Assembly (NCBI RefSeq): GCF_002080455.1 | Contig: NZ_CP020555.1 | Coordinates: forward strand, 5,864,501-5,928,500 | Reading direction: 5' to 3' | DNA length: 64,000 bases | Source: Streptomyces sp. Sge12 | Lineage (GTDB): Bacteria > Actinomycetota > Actinomycetes > Streptomycetales > Streptomycetaceae | Part shown: positions 24,986 through 32,509 of the stretch, piece after piece | Numbering within the stretch: position 1 is the first letter of the stretch | Layout: each line of letters opens with the position of its first letter | Notes under the pieces: model-generated | Told to the model about the DNA's origin: nothing | Seen by the model: only the letters and a program-made list of their open reading frames with translations | The model's database searches: none | Position numbers and translations under genes: made by a program

Positions 24986-25822
24986 ATGGACACGCGCGGC
25001 TTCTACGACGGGCTGGCCGACCGCTACGACCTCATCTACGCGGACTGGGACGCGAGCACCGCCCGCCAGGGCCGGGCCCTCGACGCCCTGCTCACCGCCG
25101 CACTGGGCCCCGGACCGCACACCGTGCTCGACACCGCCTGCGGCATCGGAACCCAGTCCCTGGGCCTCGCCGCGCTCGGCCACCGGGTCACCGGGACCGA
25201 CCTCAGCCCCGCCTCCGTCACCCGCGCCGCCCGCGAGGCCGCGCGGCGCGGGCTCGCCCTGCCCCTCGCCGTCGCCGACATGCGGGCCCTGCCCTTCGCG
25301 GAGGCCTCCTTCGACGCCGTGGTCTGCGCCGACAACGCCCTGCCGCACCTGCTGACCGCCCGCGACGTGGGCACGGCCCTGGCCGAAACCCTGCGGGTGC
25401 TGCGCCCCGGCGGGCTGCTGCTGCTCTCCACGCGCCCCTACGGAGAACTGCGCCGCACCCGCCCGCAGAGCGAACCCCCGCACGTCCACACGGGCCCCGA
25501 AGGGCGGACGGTGACCTTCCAGCTGTGGCACTGGCACGCCGACGGGGAGCGGTACGACGTGGAGCTCTTCCAGCTGCTGCCGACCGGCGCCACCTGGACC
25601 ACGCGGACGTCGAGCGCGACGTACTGGGCGCTGCCGGAGGAGGAGACGGCGGGGTACGCCCGGCGGGCCGGGTTCGCCGACGTGCTCTGGCGGGCACCCG
25701 CGGACACCGGCTTCCCCCAGCCGGTACTCACCGCCGGGCGGCCGGGGGCTGGACAGGATGACTCGTCCGGCGGGCCGTTGCTGGACGCTGTGGTCACCGC
25801 TTCGCGCGGTGGGCCGCACTAG
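24986..25822 (+). CDS. Class I SAM-dependent methyltransferase
   Basis: The protein has 278 aa. Motif I is VLDTACGIGTQSLGLAALG, motif II is VTGTDLSPASV, and the post-motif VVCADNALPHLL and LRVLRPGGLLLLSTRPYGE are typical of Methyltransf_11/25 enzymes. The substrate is unknown. TAGCGT (24974-24979) lies exactly 6 nt before the ATG, with no Shine-Dalgarno sequence, so it is probably leaderless. Its TAG stop lies inside the possible -10 box TAGGCT of the next gene. Confidence 0.8.
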   Translation: MDTRGFYDGLADRYDLIYADWDASTARQGRALDALLTAALGPGPHTVLDTACGIGTQSLGLAALGHRVTGTDLSPASVTRAAREAARRGLALPLAVADMRALPFAEASFDAVVCADNALPHLLTARDVGTALAETLRVLRPGGLLLLSTRPYGELRRTRPQSEPPHVHTGPEGRTVTFQLWHWHADGERYDVELFQLLPTGATWTTRTSSATYWALPEEETAGYARRAGFADVLWRAPADTGFPQPVLTAGRPGAGQDDSSGGPLLDAVVTASRGGPH

Positions 25823-25833
25823 GCTGGCGCGCC

Positions 25834-26214
25834 ATGAGCACCAGCGATCACTCCGCCACCCACGCCCCCGCCCCCGGGTCCTTCTCCGTCTCCGTCGCGG
25901 ACGTCGAGCTGGAGGCCGATGACCTCGACCCCGAGCAGATCGTCTCCGGGGACCCCGTCGTGACGGGCAAGGTGCTGTGGGAATCGGCCGACGGCAAGCA
26001 GGTGCGCGGGATCTGGCAGATCACCCCCGGCGTGGTCACCGACGTCGAGGCCAACGAGCTCTTCGTGGTGGTCAGCGGCCGCGCCACCGTCGAGGTCGAG
26101 GGCGGCGAGACCCTGGAGGTCGGCCCCGGCTCCGCCTGCGTGCTCCGGGAGGGCGACCGGACGACCTGGACCGTGCACGAGACGCTGCGCAAGGCCTACC
26201 ACATCAGCTACTGA
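25834..26214 (+). CDS. Cupin-3 (DUF861-like) protein
   Basis: The protein has 126 aa. A single cupin barrel of the DUF861 type is recognisable from GKVLWESADGKQVRGIWQ, ELFVVVSGRATVEVEGG and GPGSACVLREGDRTTWTVHE. Members of this group often have unknown substrates; ureidoglycine-type activity should not be assumed. TAGGCT (25820-25825) lies 8 nt upstream of ATG 25834, which suggests a very short or absent leader. It overlaps the convergent MFS gene by 11 bp. Confidence 0.75.
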   Translation: MSTSDHSATHAPAPGSFSVSVADVELEADDLDPEQIVSGDPVVTGKVLWESADGKQVRGIWQITPGVVTDVEANELFVVVSGRATVEVEGGETLEVGPGSACVLREGDRTTWTVHETLRKAYHISY

Positions 26215-27523
26215 CGGCCCCCTTCGCGGCGCCGCGGCCGGTCACGGGATGGCGGCGGGCCGTGAACAGCGCGAGCGCCGCCATCGGCAGCAGCAGCGCG
26301 GCGCCGACGGCGTTCAGCCAGCCGTAGCCCGCCTGGGACATGATCAGCCCGGCGGCCGCTCCGCCCAGGCCCGCGGCCGTGTTCATCGTGAGGTCGCTCA
26401 GGCCCTGTACGGCGGCCCGTGCGGGCTGCGGCACCGAGTCGGTCAGCAGGGCCGAGCCGGACACCATTCCGGCGGACCAGCCGAGGCCGAGCAGGAACAG
26501 GCCGAGCGCGCTCCGGCCGTGGCTGGGGCCGGCCGTTCCGGCGAGCAGCGCGGCGACGGACAGCAGGCCGGCGGCCAGCCCGATCACGGAGAGCCGGCCG
26601 AGCCGGTCCGCGAGCCAGCCCATCACGGGGGAGAAGGCGAACATGCCGGCGATATGACCGCTGATCACCAGTCCGATGAGCTCCAGGCCGGCGCCGTGGT
26701 GGCTCAGGTCCATCGGCGTCATCACCATGATCGAGACCATGGTGGTGTGGGACACGGCGACGGTGAGGAGGGCGAGCCGGGCCCGCGGGGAGGCCTTCAC
26801 CGCGGCGATACCGGCCCGCAGCGAGCGTCCTTCGCGGGTCTGCTCCTCGGGGGCGGCGAGCGCCCGGGCCGTCAGCAGCGGGTCGGGGCGCAGGAGCACG
26901 CCGATCAGCGTGCCGGTGAGCAGGAAGACGGCGGCGGCCCAGACGAACGGGCCGGCCGTCTCGGGTATCGCGGTGCCGGCGAAACTGCGGCTGGCCGGCG
27001 CGGACAGGTTGGGGCCGAGCACTGCGCCGAGGGTCGACGCCCACACCACGAGCGAGATGGCGCGGGCGCGGTGGTCCGGGGCCGCGAGGTCGGCCGCGGC
27101 GAACCGGGCCTGGAGGTTGGCCGAGGAGGCGGCGCCGAAGGCGGCCATGCCGAGCAGCAGCAGCGGGAAGTTGCCGATGGTGGCGGCGAGGACGACCAGG
27201 CCCGCTCCGGCGGCGCCGATCGCGTAGGCCAGGACCAGTCCGGGGCGGCGGCCGCGTGCGTTCATCAGGGCGGCGAGGGGCAGTGAGACCACGGCGGTAC
27301 CGATCACCGCGGCCGTGGAGGCGACACCGGACAGTGCCTCGGTGCCGCTGACCTCGGTGGCGAGTACGGGGGCCAGGGCGATGCTGATGGGCACGCCGAG
27401 GCCGCCGAGGACCTGACCGGCCATGAGGACCCGGGAGGTGCGCCGCTGCAGCCGTTCCAGCTCGGTCGGGGCCGGCGGGCGCACGGGCCGGTCGGTGCCG
27501 GGCGAGGCGGTCACGGCGTACAC
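26204..27523 (-). CDS. MFS transporter, drug-exporter type
   Basis: The protein has 439 aa with about 12 membrane helices. MFS motif A appears as ALMNARGRRPGL between helices 2 and 3 and again as GWLADRLGRLSVIG between helices 8 and 9. It is probably a proton-driven exporter. GTG 27523 is the longest start and GTG 27514 is also possible; neither has a clear ribosome binding site. The first 25 residues are cytoplasmic and Pro-rich. The substrate is unknown. Confidence 0.8.
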   Translation of the reverse strand: MYAVTASPGTDRPVRPPAPTELERLQRRTSRVLMAGQVLGGLGVPISIALAPVLATEVSGTEALSGVASTAAVIGTAVVSLPLAALMNARGRRPGLVLAYAIGAAGAGLVVLAATIGNFPLLLLGMAAFGAASSANLQARFAAADLAAPDHRARAISLVVWASTLGAVLGPNLSAPASRSFAGTAIPETAGPFVWAAAVFLLTGTLIGVLLRPDPLLTARALAAPEEQTREGRSLRAGIAAVKASPRARLALLTVAVSHTTMVSIMVMTPMDLSHHGAGLELIGLVISGHIAGMFAFSPVMGWLADRLGRLSVIGLAAGLLSVAALLAGTAGPSHGRSALGLFLLGLGWSAGMVSGSALLTDSVPQPARAAVQGLSDLTMNTAAGLGGAAAGLIMSQAGYGWLNAVGAALLLPMAALALFTARRHPVTGRGAAKGAVSS

Positions 27524-27642
27524 CGGTGTCGCGGGGGCGCGACGCGGGGCGCGGGGGACGCGGGGAGGCCGGGTGCGGCGGCAGGAGTAGTCACCGCCGC
27601 AGTGTGCCAGCCCTTACCGCCCGGCGGAACCGCACCGGAGCC

Positions 27643-27716
27643 GTGCCCGTGTGGGGCCCGGGCCGTGCCCGTGTGGGGCCCGGGCCGAGCCCGCGCAGGG
27701 CCCGGGCCGAGCCCGG
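27643..27716. repeat. 22-bp tandem repeat
   Basis: Units lie at 27643-27664 and 27665-27686 (identical), a diverged third at 27687-27708, and 8 bases of a fourth. Each contains the palindrome GGGCCCGGGCC-like core. The stretch lies between ogt and the MFS gene, both on the minus strand. No gene is seen in 27524-27760. Confidence 0.8.
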
Positions 27717-27760
27717 TCGCCGTAATGCCCACGGGCCGGGTGCGCAGGTCAGGGGGCCGC

Positions 27761-28324
27761 TCAGAACAGCGGCTGCGGAAGCACTCCCTCCAGCGCGAGC
27801 AGCTGCCGCTTGGTCTCCACCCCGCCGCCGAATCCCCCGATGCCCCCGTCGTTCTCCACGACCCGGTGGCAGGCCACCACCAGCGGCAGTGGGTTCGAGC
27901 CCATGGCGTTGCCCACGGCCTGGGCGGCGCCGGGCTGTCCGACGCGGGCGGCCAGCTCCCCGTAGCCGACGACCGAGCCGTAGGGCACGGAGCGGTCCAG
28001 CTCCTGGAGCACCTGCCGGTTGAAGCCGGAGCTCAGGCGCCAGTCCAGCGGCAGATCGAAGCGCCGCAGCGAACCTGCGAAGTACGCGGCGAGCTGGCGT
28101 ATCGGCTCGGCCAGCAGCTCCTCCTCACCTGGTGCGGTGCGCCGGGCATCGGCGCCGAGCCGCGAGACGAGCGGGCCGATCATCCGGTCCACCCGGTCCG
28201 GCTGGGCATGGAACTCGACCCGGACCAGACCCTCGGGGGTCGCGGCCAGGAGCAGGGGCCCGATGTCGCTGGCGACGACGGTCCATTCGAGGTGCGGCCC
28301 GCGGGGCCGCTCGGTGCTGTCCAC
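27761..28324 (-). CDS. ogt: Methylated-DNA--protein-cysteine methyltransferase
   Basis: The protein has 187 aa. It removes alkyl groups from O6-alkylguanine and O4-alkylthymine by transfer to its own cysteine. The active-site motif is ACHRVV (C152), where many relatives have PCHRV. Upstream are VPYGSVVGYGELA and AAQAVGNAMGSNP, and downstream GGIGGFGGGVETKRQLLALE, all standard. GTG 28324 has no Shine-Dalgarno sequence and lies 6 nt after the -10 box of a perfect DNA-damage promoter, so the transcript is probably leaderless and damage-induced. Confidence 0.92.
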   Translation of the reverse strand: MDSTERPRGPHLEWTVVASDIGPLLLAATPEGLVRVEFHAQPDRVDRMIGPLVSRLGADARRTAPGEEELLAEPIRQLAAYFAGSLRRFDLPLDWRLSSGFNRQVLQELDRSVPYGSVVGYGELAARVGQPGAAQAVGNAMGSNPLPLVVACHRVVENDGGIGGFGGGVETKRQLLALEGVLPQPLF

Positions 28325-28330
28325 AGGTCC

Positions 28331-28353
28331 ACGGTACGGCCGGCCACCGACAA
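28331..28353 (-). promoter_or_regulatory. PafBC/RecA-NDp damage promoter of ogt
   Basis: On the complement, TTGTCGGTG (28353-28345), 8 nt (GCCGGCCG), then TACCGT (28336-28331), a perfect match to the consensus. It ends 6 nt before the GTG start. Confidence 0.8.
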
Positions 28354-28407
28354 TGCGGTCGGCGCCGGCGACTCCCGGCAACGCAGTCGGCGCGCTCCGG
28401 CCCGGCC

Positions 28408-29358
28408 TCAGAAGCCGCCGACCGCGTTCTGCACCACGTCCGGGGCGTTGGTGATGATGCCGTCCACGCCCATGGCCTGCACCTTCCGGGCCGTCGCCGC
28501 GTCGTCCACGATCCAGGTGTCCACCTCCATGGCCTTGCCGTGGGCGCCGCGCAGGCCGTGCACCGCCGAGACCCAGTCGGCCGAGATCGTGGTGTGCCAC
28601 GGGTTGATCCGGTCGGTGAACTCCGCGTACCGGGGCAGGTCCGCCACGGTGGGGGTGCCCAGGAAGGCGGTCACCAGGTCCGGGCGCAGCCCGTGGACGA
28701 TGCGCACGCAGTCGGCGCTGAAGCTCTGCACCACCAGGCGCTTGCCGACGTGCCGCTCGTCGAGCCAGCCGGCCTCGTCCAGCACCTTCAGGGTCTCCTC
28801 CTCGATCCCCGGGTACAGCTCCGGCTTCTTGATCTCCAGCAGCAGCCGCTGCTGGTTGCGCTGCACCCGGTCGAGGTACTGCCGCAGGCTCGGCACGGCG
28901 GCGCCGGCGTACTCGTCGCCGAACCAGCTGCCCGCGTCCAGCCGGGAGATCTCGGCCCAGGTGAAGTCCTTCACCTTCCACGGCGCCCGGCCCGGGAACC
29001 GCTGCTCGACGTCGGTGGTCCGGGACAGCGTGTCGTCGTGGATCACCACCAGCACGCCGTCCTTGGTGCGCTGCACGTCGTTCTCCACCCAGGCGAAGCC
29101 CATCTGCATGGCCAGGTCGATCGCGTCGAGGGTGTTCTCCGGGGCGTAGGCGGAGGCTCCCCGGTGGGCGTACACGACGGGGAGCCCCAGCGCCGCCCGG
29201 ACGGGTCGGGTCCCGGTTCCGGTTCCGGGTCCGGTGCCGGTTCCGGTGGCCGAGCCGGATCCGGGGCCGGTGGCGGCGTACGAGGCGGTCCCGCCCAGCA
29301 GGGTGAGAGTGAAGCCCAGGAATGCGGCCGCGGCCGCGGCGGCGGGTCGGACGTACAT
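28408..29358 (-). CDS. Secreted glycerophosphodiester phosphodiesterase
   Basis: The protein has 316 aa. The signal peptide (to about residue 29) is followed by a Gly-Thr-rich spacer and then the GDPD barrel: AHRGASAYAPENT with the first catalytic His, VENDVQRTKDGVLVVIHDD with the metal-binding acids and second His, then LEIKKPELYPG and MGVDGIITNAPD at the end. It hydrolyses glycerophosphodiesters to glycerol 3-phosphate and an alcohol outside the cell and may serve phosphate or teichoic-acid turnover. ATG 29358 has GAGGAGAAC upstream. Confidence 0.9.
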   Translation of the reverse strand: MYVRPAAAAAAAFLGFTLTLLGGTASYAATGPGSGSATGTGTGPGTGTGTRPVRAALGLPVVYAHRGASAYAPENTLDAIDLAMQMGFAWVENDVQRTKDGVLVVIHDDTLSRTTDVEQRFPGRAPWKVKDFTWAEISRLDAGSWFGDEYAGAAVPSLRQYLDRVQRNQQRLLLEIKKPELYPGIEEETLKVLDEAGWLDERHVGKRLVVQSFSADCVRIVHGLRPDLVTAFLGTPTVADLPRYAEFTDRINPWHTTISADWVSAVHGLRGAHGKAMEVDTWIVDDAATARKVQAMGVDGIITNAPDVVQNAVGGF

Positions 29359-29608
29359 GTGCGTTCTCCTCGGGTCGTGAGCCCTGTTCCTGCGTCAGAC
29401 GGGTGCGGAGCGGCAGACGTTGTGGCGATGCACTTCACCGCGATCATGGGGTTGAAGATCACCGAGCCGCCACCGAACTACGACAAACGGACCAGAACGA
29501 ATGACGGCGGCCCGGGCGGCCGGCGGTGGCGGGCGGCGGTCGGCGGCGCCCGGCGGCGGCGCCCGGAGCGACGGGCGGAGCGGCCCGCCGACCCGCGGCG
29601 CTACGTGA
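29359..29608. other. Intergenic region, no gene recognised
   Basis: Between the divergent GDPD and uvrB genes. Open frames exist but none has a ribosome binding site and gene-like composition. Bases 29510-29600 are nearly pure G and C (GGC/CGG runs). Confidence 0.5.
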
Positions 29609-29631
29609 GTGTCAGTGGGGGGTCGTACGGT
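29609..29631 (+). promoter_or_regulatory. PafBC/RecA-NDp damage promoter of uvrB
   Basis: GTGTCAGTG (29609-29617), 8 nt, then TACGGT (29626-29631). Only the least conserved first T differs from the consensus. It ends 6 nt before the uvrB ATG. Confidence 0.8.
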
Positions 29632-29637
29632 TGACCC

Positions 29638-31803
29638 ATGCGGCCCGTATCGAAGATCGAACGCACGGTGGCGCCTTTCGAGGTCGTCAGCCCCTACCAG
29701 CCCAGCGGCGACCAGCCGGCGGCCATCGCCGAGCTGGAGAAGCGCATCCGTGCAGGTGAGAAGGATGTCGTCCTGCTGGGTGCGACCGGCACCGGCAAGT
29801 CGGCGACCACGGCCTGGATGATCGAGAAGCTCCAGCGCCCCACCTTGGTCATGGCGCCGAACAAGACGCTCGCCGCCCAGCTGGCGAACGAGTTCCGCGA
29901 GCTCCTGCCGAACAACGCCGTCGAGTACTTCGTCTCGTACTACGACTACTACCAGCCCGAGGCCTACGTTCCGCAGTCGGACACGTACATCGAGAAGGAC
30001 TCCTCGATCAACGAGGAGGTGGAGCGGCTGCGCCACTCCGCGACCAACTCGCTGCTGACCCGGCGCGACGTGATCGTCGTCGCCTCCGTGTCCTGCATCT
30101 ACGGCCTCGGTACCCCACAGGAGTACGTCGACCGGATGGTCTCCCTCAAGGTGGGGGAGGAGATCGACCGGGACCAGCTGCTGCGCCGCTTCGTGGACAT
30201 CCAGTACACGCGCAACGACGTCGCCTTCACCCGCGGCACCTTCCGGGTCCGCGGGGACACCATCGAGATCTTCCCGGTCTACGAGGAACTGGCCGTCCGC
30301 ATCGAAATGTTCGGCGACGAGATCGAGGCCCTGTCCACGCTGCACCCGCTGACCGGCGAGGTCATCAGCGAGGACCGCGAGCTCTACGTCTTCCCCGCCA
30401 GCCACTACGTCGCGGGGCCCGAGCGCATGGAGAAGGCGGTCCGCGGCATCGAGGCGGAGCTGGCCGAGCGCCTCGACGAGCTGGAGAAGCAGGGCAAGAT
30501 GCTGGAGGCGCAGCGGCTGCGCATGCGCACCACCTACGACCTGGAGATGATGCGCCAGATCGGGTCCTGCTCCGGCATCGAGAACTACTCGCTGCACATG
30601 GACGACCGCGAGCGCGGTTCCGCTCCGAACACCCTCATCGACTACTTCCCGGAGGACTTCCTCCTGGTCATCGACGAGTCGCACGTCACCGTGCCGCAGA
30701 TCGGCGCCATGTACGAGGGCGACGCCTCCCGCAAGCGGACCCTCGTCGACCACGGTTTCCGGCTGCCGTCCGCCCTCGACAACCGGCCGCTGAAGTGGGA
30801 GGAGTTCCAGGAGCGCATCGGCCAGACCGTCTACCTGTCGGCGACCCCCGGGAAGTACGAGCTCTCGCGCGGCGACGGCTTCGTCGAGCAGATCATCCGC
30901 CCCACCGGCCTCATCGACCCCGAGGTCGTGGTCAAGCCCACCGAGGGGCAGATCGACGACCTGGTCCACGAGATCCGCCAGCGCGTCGAGAAGGACGAGC
31001 GGATCCTGGTCACCACGCTCACCAAGAAGATGGCCGAGGACCTCACGGACTACTTCCTGGAGCTCGGCATCCAGGTCCGCTACCTGCACAGCGACGTGGA
31101 CACCCTGCGCCGCATCGAGCTGCTGCGCGAGCTGCGGGCCGGCGAGTACGACGTCCTGGTCGGCATCAACCTGCTCCGTGAGGGCCTCGACCTGCCCGAG
31201 GTGTCCCTGGTGGCCATCCTCGACGCCGACAAGGAGGGCTTCCTGCGCTCCGGGACCTCCCTGATCCAGACCATCGGACGCGCGGCGCGCAACGTCTCGG
31301 GCCAGGTCCACATGTACGCGGACAAGATGACCCCGGCGATGGAGAAGGCCATCGACGAGACCAACCGGCGCCGGGAGAAGCAGATCGCCTACAACACGGC
31401 GAACGGCATCGACCCGCAGCCGCTGCGCAAGAAGATCAACGACATCGTGGCCACCATCGCCCGTGAGGAGCTCGACACCGAGGAGCTCCTCGGCACCGGG
31501 TACCGCCAGGCGAAGGACGGCAAGGGGGCCAAGGCCCCGGTGCCGGCGCTCGGCGGCCGGGCGGCCGCGGGCAAGACGGGCGGAAAGGGTTCGAAGGGGA
31601 CGGCCGGGGGCAAGGGCGACGCGGGCGCCGAGGTGCTGACCGACCGGCCCGCGGCCGAACTGGCCGCGCTCATCGAGCAGATGACCGAGCGCATGCGCGG
31701 GGCTGCCGCCGAGCTCCAGTTCGAGGTCGCGGCCCGCATCCGCGACGAGGTGGGCGAGCTGAAGAAGGAGTTGCGGCAGATGAAGGAAGCGGGCCTCGCC
31801 TGA
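29638..31803 (+). CDS. uvrB: Excinuclease ABC subunit B
   Basis: The protein (721 aa) is the helicase-like damage-verification subunit of nucleotide excision repair. Walker A is GATGTGKS (residues 49-56). The beta-hairpin that inserts between strands is YYDYYQPEAYVP (near 100). DESH and the helicase motif QTIGRAARN follow. A Lys/Gly/Ala-rich linker (about 625-665) precedes the C-terminal UVR motif (about 680-718) that binds UvrC. ATG 29638 lacks a Shine-Dalgarno sequence and lies 6 nt after the damage promoter's -10 box, so the mRNA is likely leaderless. Confidence 0.97.
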   Translation: MRPVSKIERTVAPFEVVSPYQPSGDQPAAIAELEKRIRAGEKDVVLLGATGTGKSATTAWMIEKLQRPTLVMAPNKTLAAQLANEFRELLPNNAVEYFVSYYDYYQPEAYVPQSDTYIEKDSSINEEVERLRHSATNSLLTRRDVIVVASVSCIYGLGTPQEYVDRMVSLKVGEEIDRDQLLRRFVDIQYTRNDVAFTRGTFRVRGDTIEIFPVYEELAVRIEMFGDEIEALSTLHPLTGEVISEDRELYVFPASHYVAGPERMEKAVRGIEAELAERLDELEKQGKMLEAQRLRMRTTYDLEMMRQIGSCSGIENYSLHMDDRERGSAPNTLIDYFPEDFLLVIDESHVTVPQIGAMYEGDASRKRTLVDHGFRLPSALDNRPLKWEEFQERIGQTVYLSATPGKYELSRGDGFVEQIIRPTGLIDPEVVVKPTEGQIDDLVHEIRQRVEKDERILVTTLTKKMAEDLTDYFLELGIQVRYLHSDVDTLRRIELLRELRAGEYDVLVGINLLREGLDLPEVSLVAILDADKEGFLRSGTSLIQTIGRAARNVSGQVHMYADKMTPAMEKAIDETNRRREKQIAYNTANGIDPQPLRKKINDIVATIAREELDTEELLGTGYRQAKDGKGAKAPVPALGGRAAAGKTGGKGSKGTAGGKGDAGAEVLTDRPAAELAALIEQMTERMRGAAAELQFEVAARIRDEVGELKKELRQMKEAGLA

Positions 31804-31890
31804 CCGGAGGCCTGTCAGTAGGGTTGGGTATCAGCCGCAGGTACATGCTGCACGCCCGTCATGGGGCGGGCCAGGGAGAGGGGACAGTAC

Positions 31891-32469
31891 GTGACGGTCA
31901 ACATGACCAAGGGTCAGGCCATCAGTCTGCAGAAGGCGGACGGAGGCACGCTGACCGCGGTCCGTATGGGCCTCGGCTGGCAGGCGGCGAAGCGCCGCGG
32001 GCTGTTCGGCTCGCGCACCCGGGAGATCGACCTCGACGCCTCGGCGGTGCTCTTCGCCGACAAGCAGCCCGTGGACGTGGTGTTCTTCCGCCACCTCCAG
32101 AGCGACGACGGCTCGGTGCGCCACACCGGTGACAACCTCGTCGGCGGCGTCGGCCAGGGCGGGGACGACGAGGCGATCCTCGTCGACCTCCAGCGCGTGC
32201 CGGTCCACATCGACCAGATCGTGTTCACGGTGAACTCCTTCACCGGCCAGACGTTCCAGGAAGTGCAGAACGCGTTCTGCCGCATCGTCGACGAGACCAA
32301 CGGCCAGGAGCTGGCCCGCTACACCCTGGACGGCGGCGGTCAGTACACCGCGCAGATCATGGCCAAGGTGTCCCGCCAGGGTGCCGGCTGGCAGATGACG
32401 GCCCTCGGGAACCCGGCCAACGGCCGCACCTTCCAGGACCTCATGCCGGCGATCCTGCCGCACCTGTAG
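31891..32469 (+). CDS. TerD-family calcium-binding stress protein
   Basis: The protein has 192 aa from GTG 31891, behind GAGAGGGGAC. It matches TerD/CABP proteins over its whole length: MTKGQAISLQKADGG, REIDLDASAVLFAD, and DNLVGGVGQGGDDEAILVDL, whose acidic residues bind Ca2+. Streptomyces TerD proteins are linked to calcium-dependent growth and differentiation, tellurite resistance being only one phenotype of the family. The next gene encodes a second TerD-containing protein 40 bp downstream, probably in the same operon. Confidence 0.92.
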   Translation: MTVNMTKGQAISLQKADGGTLTAVRMGLGWQAAKRRGLFGSRTREIDLDASAVLFADKQPVDVVFFRHLQSDDGSVRHTGDNLVGGVGQGGDDEAILVDLQRVPVHIDQIVFTVNSFTGQTFQEVQNAFCRIVDETNGQELARYTLDGGGQYTAQIMAKVSRQGAGWQMTALGNPANGRTFQDLMPAILPHL

Positions 32470-32509
32470 TACCGGACAAGAGAAGAAGGCACGGGGGAGG
32501 GGCTGCACG

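Noticed and set aside
29428..29634. Open frame from ATG 29428 towards uvrB
   Set aside because: No ribosome binding site, composition collapses to Arg/Gly/Pro, and it runs through the uvrB promoter.
31812..31832. CTGTCAGTA-N8-TATCAG before the terD-type gene, resembling the damage promoter
   Set aside because: It differs from the consensus at three positions, including the last T of the -10 box, so it is not counted as a sixth site.
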